Shown here piece after piece: positions 16,814 to 25,753 of a stretch of DNA of 64,000 bases (its first letter is position 1; every line of letters starts with the position of its first letter). The stretch spans positions 124,001-188,000 of the forward strand of contig NZ_JRWG01000002.1 in the NCBI RefSeq assembly GCF_001573155.1. Reading direction: 5' to 3'. The notes beneath the pieces are model-generated. The model saw nothing but the letters and a program-made list of their open reading frames with translations, was not told the DNA's origin and searched no databases. Made by a program: the position numbers and the translations under genes. This stretch comes from Aequorivita aquimaris (GTDB lineage Bacteria > Bacteroidota > Bacteroidia > Flavobacteriales > Flavobacteriaceae).

Positions 16814-18823
16814 GTGCTGAAAAAAATTTTTGCATTACTTTTCCTTTTTACGCTTTACTCAATTTCAGGGTATGGCCAGAATATTTCACATTATGAAAAG
16901 ATTGTAAATACGACCTCTAACAAACAGGAGAAGCTTACAGCGCTGGACAGTTTATTAAAACGTACTTACTCAAAAGACACAGATGCCTTCATTAAATACA
17001 GCCTACAATATATAGATCTTGCCCAGGAATTGGACAGCATAGAGCTGGCAGCAAAAAAAGCAATGAACCTTCAGTATCCGCTTACCAATTATGCAAATGA
17101 TCCATTGAATGCAATTACCGTTATCAATAGCGTTTTGGCCCGCAAATACAAAATAGAGGACAGCCTTTTATTAGGTGGATTATATATGAAACGTGGGAGT
17201 GCCAATACCAAGGTAGACCTTAAAAGAGCAATCGAGGACTACAACGTGGCATTAGAAAATTTTTCATCAAAAGATACTATGAATATTGCGGATACTTATC
17301 TTTTTAGAGGGCAGGCATATTCACAAATGGGGAAATTTGTACTTGCCGGTGAAGACTTCACCCGAGCCTATACCTTATATGAGCTTAAACAGGAATACGA
17401 TTACATGGTTTATGCCCAACAGGGCATCATCAGCATGTTCAGTATGAATGGCTTTCACCAAAAAGCCAAGATAGAGCGCGATGCATTAATTGAGAAAATG
17501 AAGAGTTTGGGGCTCAATCGATTTTTATCCTATGAATATTACAACCAAGCCCTTGATTATAAAAAAATGGGCAATCGCGATTTAGAGCATAAGGCACTAC
17601 TGATGGCCGAAAAGAGCTTTGAGCGTGACAATTCAAATAAATCTACCTACATAGGAATTCATTCTCGGCTTATTGAATATTATTGCGAACAAAATCAAAT
17701 CATTGAAGCCAAAAAACATCTGGATCAATTGGAAGCCTTAGATTTTGACCTTTCAGGAAATCCCCCTGCCGAACTGAACTTTTTGGGCGGAAAAGCCAAA
17801 TATCTACAGACCATCGGCAACTATGAAGTTGCATTAGCGCTGGCAAAGAAAAAACTAGAGATTGCCAAAAGTTTGGGAATGGAGGATGAAATCATGGGAA
17901 CGTATTCCTTTTTGTCAGAAATCTATTATGATATGGGAGAATACAAAAAAAGCATTGAAAACAACCAAGCTTCCGCCGCCATAAAAGATTCCATTTACAA
18001 CCGAAGTACCGCAAATGCCCTCGCATATTACCAAACGCTTTATGAAACTGAAAAAAAAGAAAAAGAACTGGTAGAAAAAACAACCAGCATAAGCCTTTTG
18101 GAAAAAGATAATGAAAGTTTCAAAAAAGCGATGCTTTTCGGGGGTATTGCCATTCTTCTGGGTTTTGGACTTATTCTTTTGTACAGAAACCAAAGACACT
18201 TAAAGAGCAATAAAGTTCTTCAGGAAAAATTCAGCCAGGAGCTGCTCATTTCGCAGGAAGGGGAACGCCGGAGGATTTCAAAGGACCTTCACGATGGCAT
18301 CGGGCAACAATTGTTGGTCATCAAAAACAAGTTGATGAGCAGCGGCGATGCAGATACCAAAAAAATGGTTGACCACACCATTGAGGAAGTTCGGGCCATC
18401 TCGCGCGATCTGCATCCTTTTCAGTTACAGGAACTCGGGATCACCAAGGCAATTGAGTATACCATAAACCAAATAGATGAAAACACAACACTTTTCATTT
18501 CTGCTGAAATTGACAACATAGATGATATATTCTCAAAAGAAGACGAAGTGAATATTTATAGAATCATTCAAGAAAGCCTGAGCAATATCCTTAAACACGC
18601 AAATGCGGAGGCAGGCAAGGTTTCAATAAAAAAGTTTGCCAACAATATCCTGATATCCATACGTGACAATGGTGTAGGTTTTGATTTTGCCGAAAAATAT
18701 CAGGATGTAAAATCTTTAGGTTTAAAAACACTTTTGGAACGCACAAAATTCTTAAAAGGCCAAATGAAGGTAACTTCTAAAAAAGACACCGGCACTGTGC
18801 TGGAATTTCAATTTCCATTATGA
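16814..18823 (+). CDS. TPR-containing sensor histidine kinase (HisKA_3/NarL-type)
   Basis: 669 residues, GTG start. Residues 1-21 form a signal peptide. About 25-400 is a periplasmic array of tetratricopeptide repeats, followed by a coiled coil (400-435), one membrane helix (about 438-457) and a cytoplasmic kinase. The phospho-acceptor is H493 in RRRISKDLHDGIGQQL. The ATP-binding domain shows the N box QESLSNILKHANA and IRDNGVGFDF. The last 4 bases overlap the response regulator, so the pair is a translationally coupled two-component system. The signal is unknown; TPRs suggest a protein or peptide partner. Confidence 0.93.
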   Translation: MLKKIFALLFLFTLYSISGYGQNISHYEKIVNTTSNKQEKLTALDSLLKRTYSKDTDAFIKYSLQYIDLAQELDSIELAAKKAMNLQYPLTNYANDPLNAITVINSVLARKYKIEDSLLLGGLYMKRGSANTKVDLKRAIEDYNVALENFSSKDTMNIADTYLFRGQAYSQMGKFVLAGEDFTRAYTLYELKQEYDYMVYAQQGIISMFSMNGFHQKAKIERDALIEKMKSLGLNRFLSYEYYNQALDYKKMGNRDLEHKALLMAEKSFERDNSNKSTYIGIHSRLIEYYCEQNQIIEAKKHLDQLEALDFDLSGNPPAELNFLGGKAKYLQTIGNYEVALALAKKKLEIAKSLGMEDEIMGTYSFLSEIYYDMGEYKKSIENNQASAAIKDSIYNRSTANALAYYQTLYETEKKEKELVEKTTSISLLEKDNESFKKAMLFGGIAILLGFGLILLYRNQRHLKSNKVLQEKFSQELLISQEGERRRISKDLHDGIGQQLLVIKNKLMSSGDADTKKMVDHTIEEVRAISRDLHPFQLQELGITKAIEYTINQIDENTTLFISAEIDNIDDIFSKEDEVNIYRIIQESLSNILKHANAEAGKVSIKKFANNILISIRDNGVGFDFAEKYQDVKSLGLKTLLERTKFLKGQMKVTSKKDTGTVLEFQFPL

Positions 18824-19458
18824 GCGAAACTACACCATCCATCATTATTGCAGATGACCATCCCCTTTTATTAAAAGGATTAAGCGACTTTTTGATAGAA
18901 AAGGGTTATAATCTATTGGGAAGCGGAAATGATGGAAGAGAAGCTTACAATTTAATCACCCAGAAAAAACCAGACATAGCCATCTTGGATATTCAGATGC
19001 CGTACATGTCTGGACTGGAGATAGCCCAACAATGCAAGGGAACCGATATTCAGACCAAAATCGTATTGATAACACTTCATAAAGAAAAAGACCTATACCA
19101 AAAGGCGCAAGAGCTTAATATCTTTGGATACATCTTAAAAGAATTCGCGCTTGAAGAAATTGAAAACTGCATTAAAACCGTTAAAGAAGGTGTTCCTTTT
19201 TTTAGCGAAAAGATAAAAGAGCTTATTGGCGTGGTACTTGTAGAAGATAGCGAACTCTCCACACTTACTCCTTCAGAAAAAAAGATTTTAAAACTAATTG
19301 CCCAAGATAAAACAAATAAGGAAATAGCCTCACAACTTTTTATTTCATACAGAACAGTTGAAAAACACCGTAGCAACATCATCACAAAACTCAATATTGA
19401 ACCAAAGACCAATAGCTTGCTTATATGGGCAAAAGAGCATCATGACAAGCTGTTATAG
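18820..19458 (+). CDS. LuxR/NarL family response regulator
   Basis: 212 residues. The receiver domain (about 7-125) has the acidic pair D12-D13 and phospho-acceptor D57 (IAILDIQMP), plus the conserved lysine in GYILKEF. The C-terminal LuxR-type helix-turn-helix (about 147-205) contains LTPSEKKILKLIAQDKTNKE and the recognition helix region FISYRTVEKHRSNI. It is the cognate partner of the overlapping histidine kinase. Targets cannot be read from the sequence. Confidence 0.95.
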   Translation: MSETTPSIIIADDHPLLLKGLSDFLIEKGYNLLGSGNDGREAYNLITQKKPDIAILDIQMPYMSGLEIAQQCKGTDIQTKIVLITLHKEKDLYQKAQELNIFGYILKEFALEEIENCIKTVKEGVPFFSEKIKELIGVVLVEDSELSTLTPSEKKILKLIAQDKTNKEIASQLFISYRTVEKHRSNIITKLNIEPKTNSLLIWAKEHHDKLL

Positions 19459-19537
19459 AAACAATTATATCCTAATTGACAAAAATTACGTGTTACCACG
19501 TATTTTTTTTTCTTCAGAAATTTTGGATATTTACACT

Positions 19538-19681
19538 ATGAAAGATACAGTTTATATAAAGGATAAAGAAAAAGATTTTTCTACTTCGGAAACTTCAAAA
19601 AAACCTTTAGTAGTCGCGCTGACTATCTCAATAATATTGATTCTTTTATTAAACTTAATTACAACTATTATTTTTTATTGA
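19538..19681 (+). CDS. Small single-pass membrane protein
   Basis: 47 residues: a charged N-terminal half (DTVYIKDKEKDF...) and a C-terminal membrane helix (about 25-46, VVALTISIILILLLNL...). The frame is open further upstream inside the response-regulator gene, but the first sensible ATG outside it is 19538. It is followed by a strong terminator at 19703-19737, consistent with a real transcript. No family recognised. It could be a separate small gene or the tail of the kinase/regulator operon. Confidence 0.5.
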   Translation: MKDTVYIKDKEKDFSTSETSKKPLVVALTISIILILLLNLITTIIFY

Positions 19682-19702
19682 GAAGATGTTTCCTAACTAA
19701 CC

Positions 19703-19737
19703 AAAAAAATCCGGCTCTACAGGCCGGATTTTTTTAT
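19703..19737. terminator. Bidirectional terminator
   Basis: AAATCCGGC and GCCGGATTT pair around a short CTACAG loop, with A and T runs on both sides. It serves the small membrane-protein gene and the convergent odhB gene. Confidence 0.8.
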
Positions 19738-19756
19738 TTTCATCCTTTGGTTGGAA

Positions 19757-21001
19757 TTATAATTCCAAAGCTCGCTTAACGTCATTGTCCATTAAAAGTT
19801 CTTCGGGACTTTCCAAAGCTTCTTTTATTGCCACAAGGAATCCCACAGACTCACGGCCATCAATAATTCTGTGGTCATATGAAAGTGCCACATACATTAC
19901 TGGCGCTACAACAATTCCACCATCACGCACAATAGCACGCTCCACAATATTGTGCATTCCCAAAATTGCAGATTGCGGTGGATTAATAATTGGAGTTGAA
20001 AGCATACTTCCGAAAACACCTCCGTTAGAGATTGTAAAAGTACCGCCGGTCATTTCATCAACGGTAATCTGTCCATCACGAGCTCTAATTGCAAGTCTTT
20101 TCACTTCATCTTCAACACCTCTGAAGCTTAGATTTTCAGCATTTCTTATTACAGGGACCATTAATCCTTTTGGTCCTGAAACAGCAATTGATATATCTTT
20201 AAAATCATAGGTGATCATATAATCACCATCAATCATTGAGTTTACGTCTGGATAAAGCTCTAGCGCGCGAACCACTGCTAACGTAAAGAATGACATAAAG
20301 CCAAGGCCTACCCCATGCTTTTCTTTAAACTGCTCTTTGTATTGGTTTCGCAATTCAAAAATAGCAGTCATATCTACTTCATTAAAAGTAGTAAGCATAG
20401 CGGTTTCATTTTTTGCTGAAACCAAACGCTCGGCAACTTTTCTACGTAGCATGGAGAGTTTTTTACGCTCACTGCCCCGACTACCAGTACCTGGAGTTCC
20501 CATAGAAGGTGTAGCGTTTGAGGCGTCGTTCTTAGTTATACGTCCATCGCGACCACTGCCTTTCACTTCTTTTGAAGAAATTCCTTTTTCGTCAAGAATT
20601 TTCTTAGCTGCAGGCGAAGGCGACCCTGTTGCATACGTTTTTTTATCTTGCTCTTGGTTGGGAGTTGATGGTTTTGAAGCAGTCTCCTTTTTGGCTTCTG
20701 CTTTTTTTGGAGATTCTTCCTTTTTTTCAGATTTTTTTTCAGCATCATCGTCGCCGGGCTTTTTCGCATCTGTGTCGATTAGGCAAACTACATCGCCTAC
20801 AGCAACTGTATCCCCTTCTTCAGCTTTTAAAGTGATGATTCCGCTGGCTTCTGCCGGAAGTTCAAGTGTTGCTTTGTCACTGTCTACTTCAGCGATTGCT
20901 TGATCTTTTTCAACATAATCGCCATCTTTTACTAGCCAAGATGCTATTTCAACTTCGGTGATGGATTCTCCCGGGGATGGGACTTTCATTTCTAATGCCA
21001 T
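19757..21001 (-). CDS. odhB: Dihydrolipoyllysine succinyltransferase, E2 of 2-oxoglutarate dehydrogenase
   Basis: 414 residues. Transfers the succinyl group to CoA in the 2-oxoglutarate dehydrogenase complex of the TCA cycle. An N-terminal lipoyl domain has the lipoylated lysine K43 in EVDSDKATLEL. A Lys/Glu/Pro-rich linker (about 82-118) leads to the small peripheral-subunit-binding domain (SPAAKKILDEKGI). The catalytic core ends with SYDHRIIDGRES, giving H377 and D381. A single lipoyl domain fits OdhB rather than a pyruvate dehydrogenase E2. It lies 85 bp after odhA on the same strand. Confidence 0.95.
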   Translation of the reverse strand: MALEMKVPSPGESITEVEIASWLVKDGDYVEKDQAIAEVDSDKATLELPAEASGIITLKAEEGDTVAVGDVVCLIDTDAKKPGDDDAEKKSEKKEESPKKAEAKKETASKPSTPNQEQDKKTYATGSPSPAAKKILDEKGISSKEVKGSGRDGRITKNDASNATPSMGTPGTGSRGSERKKLSMLRRKVAERLVSAKNETAMLTTFNEVDMTAIFELRNQYKEQFKEKHGVGLGFMSFFTLAVVRALELYPDVNSMIDGDYMITYDFKDISIAVSGPKGLMVPVIRNAENLSFRGVEDEVKRLAIRARDGQITVDEMTGGTFTISNGGVFGSMLSTPIINPPQSAILGMHNIVERAIVRDGGIVVAPVMYVALSYDHRIIDGRESVGFLVAIKEALESPEELLMDNDVKRALEL

Positions 21002-21086
21002 ACGTTCTTTAATTTATATAAACCCTAGGTTTACAATTCTTTAAATTTAATTTCTTTTTTTGTTTCTGTAAAAATTTTCAGAAAAA

Positions 21087-23858
21087 CTATTCCATATTTT
21101 TATCAAACACGTTTTCAATCACTTTAGCGTGACGTGCTTTTGACCTCACGGTACTGCCCGCTGCAGGAGCCGCATACATTTTTCTGCTGCAAACTCTGAA
21201 ATTCCTCGCTTCTTCAAAATGCATTAAAATATGCGAATAGGCACCCATATTTTTAGGTTCTTCCTGCGCCCATACTACATCGTCTGCATTTTTATACTTT
21301 TTAAGGATTTTTTTCATTTGGTCTGTTGGCAATGGGAATAATTGCTCAACACGTACCAAAGCCACATCGTCTCTTTTCAATTCTTCTCGTTTTTCAAGCA
21401 GATCGTAATAGAATTTACCGGTAAGGAATACCAATGTTTTCACTTTCGTAACTTTTGCCTCGGCATCGTCAATCACCATTTGAAAACTTCCGTTGGCCAA
21501 TTCTTCTTTAGTGGAAACCACTTTTGGGTGGCGCAGCAAACTCTTGGGCGTAAATACGATCAACGGCTTGCGATAATTTACTTTTAATTGTCGCCTGAAA
21601 AGGTGAAAAAGATTAGCTGGCGTTGTTACGTCTGCCACAAACATATTGTCGGTCGCACATAATTGAAGGTAGCGCTCCATTCTGGCTGAAGAGTGTTCTG
21701 CTCCCTGGCCTTCATAGCCGTGTGGCAAAAGCATTACCAAACCGTTCTGCAGTTTCCACTTGTCTTCAGCTGCAGAAATATATTGATCTATCATTATCTG
21801 CGCCCCATTACTGAAATCGCCAAACTGTGCCTCCCAAAGCGTTAACGTTTTCGGGCTTGCCATTGCGTAACCGTAATCAAATCCAACTACGCCGTATTCC
21901 GAAAGCAGGGAATTGTATATGTAAAAATCGCCTTGGTCGCCTTTCAAATGGTTTAAAAGAACTACCTCTTCTTCACTGTCTTCTACTTTTATAACGGCAT
22001 GGCGATGTGAAAAAGTTCCGCGTTCCACATCCTGCCCGCTCATACGTACATCGTGGCCTTCTTTTAAAAGGGTTCCGTACGCAAGCAATTCTCCCATCGC
22101 CCAATCCAATTTGTTGTCTTCAAAATACATTTGGCGCCTTGCTTCAACAAGTTTGGCTATTTTTTTTAGGAATTTTTTGTCTTCAGGCAATTTGGTGATG
22201 ACTTCGGCAATTTCATCCAACTTTTTCAAATCAAAAGTTGTATCAACATCCTCCATCATTTTATCTTCTTCGGCATATTCATATCCATCCCATTCATCCT
22301 GCATAAAGGGAGTGATGGTGGTTTTATCTTCTTTTCTGGAATCTTCAAGATTTTCTTCCAGCTTGTCTTTAAATTCTTGCTCCAGTTTATCGGTATATCC
22401 CTTGTCAATTACACCTTCGGCAATAAGTTTTTCGGCATAAATGTCTCTTGGATTATTATGCTTGGCAATAGCCTTATAGAGTTTGGGTTGTGTAAAACGC
22501 GGTTCATCGCCTTCATTGTGGCCATATTTTCTGTAGCCCAACAAATCGATGAATACATCGCGTCCAAACTCCATTCTAAAATCCAAAGCAAAATTCATGG
22601 CGTGTACCACAGCTTCCACATCATCGGCATTTACGTGCAATATTGGTGAAAGTGTAACCTTTCCAACATCGGTACAGTAAATTGAGGAGCGCGCATCCAA
22701 ATAATTTGTGGTGAAACCTATTTGGTTGTTAACTACAATATGAATAGTTCCTTGGGTCTTGTAGCCATCCAGTTGCGCCATTTGCACAATTTCATACACA
22801 ATACCTTGTCCTGCAATTGCCGCATCGCCGTGGACGATGATTGGCAAAACCTTGTTTGGGTTGTCTTTGTGATGGTCGTCCTGTTTAGCTCTTGTTATTC
22901 CTTCAACCACCGCGCCCACGGTCTCTAAATGTGAAGGATTTGGAGCAATATTTAAATTTATTTCTTTTCCAGATTCAGTTTTTCTTTTGGAAGTCCAACC
23001 CAAGTGATATTTTACGTCGCCGTCAAAAATATCCTGTGCGTAGTCCTTTCCATCAAATTCGCTAAATATATCTTTTGCACTTTTTCCGAAGATGTTCGTC
23101 AGTGTGCTCAAACGGCCGCGGTGTGCCATTCCCATTACAAATTCCTCCACTCCTTTTTCAGCGGCATTTTCAATTAGGGTGTCCAAAGCAGGGATCAGGC
23201 TTTCGCCTCCTTCCAAAGAAAAACGTTTTTGGCCAACGTACTTTGTATGTAGAAAACTCTCAAAAGCTACTGCTTCGTTGAGTTTCTTTAAAATGTGCTT
23301 TTTGTGTTCCGTGGAAAAATTGGGCTGATTATCGTTAATGTTCAGCTTCTGCTGAATCCATTGAATCTCGTCCGGTTTGCGGATGTACATATACTCAATC
23401 CCAATAGAATCGCAATATATGCTCTCAAGATGCTTTATGATTTCTTCCAGGGTAGTTTCACCTATTCCAAGTATTTCGCCTGCTTTAAAAGTGGCTTTAA
23501 GGTCGTGTTGCGAAAGCCCGAAATTTTCCAAAGCAAGGGTTGGCGTATATTTTCTACGTTCACGAACGGGATTTGTTTTTGTAAAAAGATGCCCACGAGT
23601 CCTGTAACCATCAATAAGTTTCACAACCTGAAATTCCTTTACAACATCCTCGCAGTTGTCACCCTCTGCAAGTCGTGGCGCTTCCGATGCTTCGTCTATA
23701 CCGAAAAATTCGTGTGCACTATTTTCAGAACCAAAATCAAAACCTTGGAAAAATGCTCTCCAACTGGGCTCAACGCTGTCTGGGTATTGTAAATATTTTT
23801 CGTAAAGTTCCGCGATGTAAGATGGGTGAACCGCGTTTAAGAAGGAAAATTTATCCAT
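21087..23858 (-). CDS. odhA: 2-oxoglutarate dehydrogenase E1 component
   Basis: 923 residues, close to the E. coli length. Thiamine-diphosphate-dependent decarboxylation of 2-oxoglutarate. I start it at MDKFSFLN, where the N-terminal helix that binds other subunits begins (FLNAVHPSYIAELYEKY). The in-frame extension to 23906 overlaps the -7 promoter element at 23896-23903 and is not used. The E1 core is recognisable by GMAHRGRLSTLTNIFGK, the thiamine-binding GDAAIAGQGIVYE and the C-terminal transketolase-like domain (LLPHGYEGQGAEHSSAR). It is the first gene of an odhA-odhB unit. Confidence 0.95.
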   Translation of the reverse strand: MDKFSFLNAVHPSYIAELYEKYLQYPDSVEPSWRAFFQGFDFGSENSAHEFFGIDEASEAPRLAEGDNCEDVVKEFQVVKLIDGYRTRGHLFTKTNPVRERRKYTPTLALENFGLSQHDLKATFKAGEILGIGETTLEEIIKHLESIYCDSIGIEYMYIRKPDEIQWIQQKLNINDNQPNFSTEHKKHILKKLNEAVAFESFLHTKYVGQKRFSLEGGESLIPALDTLIENAAEKGVEEFVMGMAHRGRLSTLTNIFGKSAKDIFSEFDGKDYAQDIFDGDVKYHLGWTSKRKTESGKEINLNIAPNPSHLETVGAVVEGITRAKQDDHHKDNPNKVLPIIVHGDAAIAGQGIVYEIVQMAQLDGYKTQGTIHIVVNNQIGFTTNYLDARSSIYCTDVGKVTLSPILHVNADDVEAVVHAMNFALDFRMEFGRDVFIDLLGYRKYGHNEGDEPRFTQPKLYKAIAKHNNPRDIYAEKLIAEGVIDKGYTDKLEQEFKDKLEENLEDSRKEDKTTITPFMQDEWDGYEYAEEDKMMEDVDTTFDLKKLDEIAEVITKLPEDKKFLKKIAKLVEARRQMYFEDNKLDWAMGELLAYGTLLKEGHDVRMSGQDVERGTFSHRHAVIKVEDSEEEVVLLNHLKGDQGDFYIYNSLLSEYGVVGFDYGYAMASPKTLTLWEAQFGDFSNGAQIMIDQYISAAEDKWKLQNGLVMLLPHGYEGQGAEHSSARMERYLQLCATDNMFVADVTTPANLFHLFRRQLKVNYRKPLIVFTPKSLLRHPKVVSTKEELANGSFQMVIDDAEAKVTKVKTLVFLTGKFYYDLLEKREELKRDDVALVRVEQLFPLPTDQMKKILKKYKNADDVVWAQEEPKNMGAYSHILMHFEEARNFRVCSRKMYAAPAAGSTVRSKARHAKVIENVFDKNME

Positions 23859-23895
23859 GATAAATATACAAATGGGTCTTTTTGATAAAACGGTA

Positions 23896-23903
23896 CAAAA
23901 ATA
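23896..23903 (-). promoter_or_regulatory. -7 element of the odhA promoter
   Basis: TATTTTTG on the minus strand fits the consensus and lies 38-45 bp upstream of the chosen ATG. No clear TTG at -33. Confidence 0.45.
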
Positions 23904-24010
23904 CAATAATTAAAGTAACTAGCTGACTGTATTGCTCAGATTTATACGGTTTGAAATCTTAAAATATTCCCAAATGGATTCTAGTGTAAATTTGCTTTTG
24001 TGAATAGGTT

Positions 24011-24985
24011 TTAAACACTTCGTTGCATTAAATTGTGGCCAAACTCACGAAACATTTCTTTCTTTTCTTCAGAAATATTAATGCCATCCAGCAATGAGTA
24101 TGCGTGGTTACTGTATTTTTCAATCTCTTTTCGGGTAGCTTCAGCCGCACCGGAGTTTAAAAAGATTTCTTTTACAGTCAGAATTTTATCCGTTGGGTCT
24201 TTGGGGTTTATGCTGAAAAGATGATCAAGTTCTTCCGCTTGTGTCAAAGTTCCCTGCCCTACAGCCATTATGTAAAGAAAGGTTTTTTTATTTGAAATAA
24301 TATCACCGCCTACTTGCTTTCCGAAAGTTTCCGGATTGCCGAAGACATCCAGATAATCATCCTGCAACTGAAAAGCAATGCCCAAATTTCTTCCGAATTG
24401 ATAGATTTTTTCTTTATCACTTTCTGCAGCTGCTGCAACAATAGCCCCCATTTGCATTGCTGCGCCCAATAAGACCGCAGTTTTGTGATCTATCATTTGT
24501 ATATATTCCACGAGCGTAACATCGTCACGGGTTTCAAAATCCATGTCGTGCTGTTGGCCTTCGCAAACTTGCAGCGCTGTTTCACCGAAGAGTTTTGCAA
24601 GCTCTTGGAACATTTTCGGTTCATAATTCTCAAAAAATTGATAGGCCAAAATAAGCATTGCATCTCCCGAAAGTATCGCTGTGTTCACGTCCCATTTTTC
24701 GTGAACTGTTCTCTTCCCCCTTCGCAGTGGGGCGTTATCCATAATATCATCGTGGATTAGCGAAAAATTATGAAACAGCTCTACAGCAAGCGCTGCGCTC
24801 ATCGCTTTTTTATAATCGGTTCCAAAAAAATCGCACACCATTAAGGTCAACGCTGGACGAATGCGCTTTCCTCCTAAAGACAGAATGTATTTTATTGGGT
24901 CATAAAGTTGTCGCGGCTCTTTATGTGAAACAGCTTTGGCAAGATACGCTTGAAGGTCGTCGTTGTATTTTTTCAGAATTTCCAT
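24011..24985 (-). CDS. All-trans polyprenyl diphosphate synthase
   Basis: 324 residues. Condenses isopentenyl diphosphate with allylic diphosphates to make a prenyl chain. The first aspartate-rich motif is D79-D80-I-M-D83 in SLIHDDIMDNAPLRRG, and the second is D209-D210-Y-L-D213 in FQLQDDYLDVFG. GGKRIRPAL near residue 38 binds the diphosphate. An aromatic residue (F74) sits five positions before the first motif, which argues for a short to medium product, but chain length cannot be fixed from sequence. It may supply menaquinone side-chain or farnesyl/geranylgeranyl units. Confidence 0.9.
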   Translation of the reverse strand: MEILKKYNDDLQAYLAKAVSHKEPRQLYDPIKYILSLGGKRIRPALTLMVCDFFGTDYKKAMSAALAVELFHNFSLIHDDIMDNAPLRRGKRTVHEKWDVNTAILSGDAMLILAYQFFENYEPKMFQELAKLFGETALQVCEGQQHDMDFETRDDVTLVEYIQMIDHKTAVLLGAAMQMGAIVAAAAESDKEKIYQFGRNLGIAFQLQDDYLDVFGNPETFGKQVGGDIISNKKTFLYIMAVGQGTLTQAEELDHLFSINPKDPTDKILTVKEIFLNSGAAEATRKEIEKYSNHAYSLLDGINISEEKKEMFREFGHNLMQRSV

Positions 24986-25091
24986 GGTTGAAGAAAATTT
25001 CGGCTAAAGTAAAACAAGCATTTCAAAAGCACACAATTTATAGTTGCAAAATACCCTAGTGGTTAAGGTTCTGTTAAATAAAATAAAACCA

Positions 25092-25133
25092 AGGAAACTA
25101 TTTTTGTTTTAAAAGTTTCCTGACATATCTTTG
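25092..25133 (+). promoter_or_regulatory. Promoter and probable TetR operator of the efflux operon
   Basis: TTG (25104-25106), a 19-bp spacer and TATCTTTG (25126-25133) form a consensus promoter just 8 bp before the ATG. A perfect 8-bp inverted repeat, AGGAAACT (25092-25099) and AGTTTCCT (25114-25121), straddles the TTG and most of the spacer. A repressor bound there would block RNA polymerase, so this is the likely autoregulatory site of the TetR protein. Confidence 0.6.
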
Positions 25134-25141
25134 CGCCCGCT

Positions 25142-25753
25142 ATGAGAAATAAGATAATTCAAAAGTCGACAGATTTATTCCTAAAGCTTGGCTTTAAAAG
25201 CGTAACCATGGACGATATTGCCAATGAAATGGCCATTTCAAAAAAAACCATTTATACGCATTTTAAAAATAAAACGGCCTTGGTAAAGGAATGTACCCGC
25301 AACGTACTGCACAATATTACTACTGGTATAGATGAAATTTGCTCGCTTGAACAAAACCCCATTGAAGAACTTTTCGAAATAAAAAAGTTTGTAATGGGAA
25401 CCATTGAAGCAGAACAATCATCGCCTCAATACCAGCTACAAAAGTATTATCCCGAAATTTTTGAAGGTATAAAGGAAAGCCATTTTGAGAAAATGATGGA
25501 ATGTACCCGGAAAAATCTTCGTAGGGGCATTGACCAAGGTTTATATCGAAGCAACCTTGACATAGATTTTATTTCAAGGCTATATTTTTTGGGCATTCAC
25601 GGAATAAAAGACCAAAACCTGTTTCCGCTGGAAAAGTTTTCAACGCAATTTTTAACCGAGGAATATCTTGAATATCATATTCGCGGAATTGTAACGCCAG
25701 AAGGTTTTCTAACACTAAATAAATTCATCAAAGAGCACCAGACCAATGATTAA
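25142..25753 (+). CDS. TetR/AcrR family transcriptional regulator
   Basis: 203 residues. The N-terminal helix-turn-helix (about 8-52) reads KSTDLFLKLGFKSVTMDD, then EMAISKKTIYTHFKNK, the classic TetR signature. The C-terminal all-helical domain should bind a ligand that relieves repression. It is the first gene of the efflux operon and overlaps the TolC-family gene by 8 bp. With the palindrome over its own promoter, it is probably an autorepressor controlling the pump. Ligand unknown. Confidence 0.93.
   Translation: MRNKIIQKSTDLFLKLGFKSVTMDDIANEMAISKKTIYTHFKNKTALVKECTRNVLHNITTGIDEICSLEQNPIEELFEIKKFVMGTIEAEQSSPQYQLQKYYPEIFEGIKESHFEKMMECTRKNLRRGIDQGLYRSNLDIDFISRLYFLGIHGIKDQNLFPLEKFSTQFLTEEYLEYHIRGIVTPEGFLTLNKFIKEHQTND

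Noticed and set aside
23987-23994. Perfect TAAATTTG element on the plus strand
   Set aside because: No plus-strand gene follows for over 1 kb. It is likely chance in AT-rich DNA.
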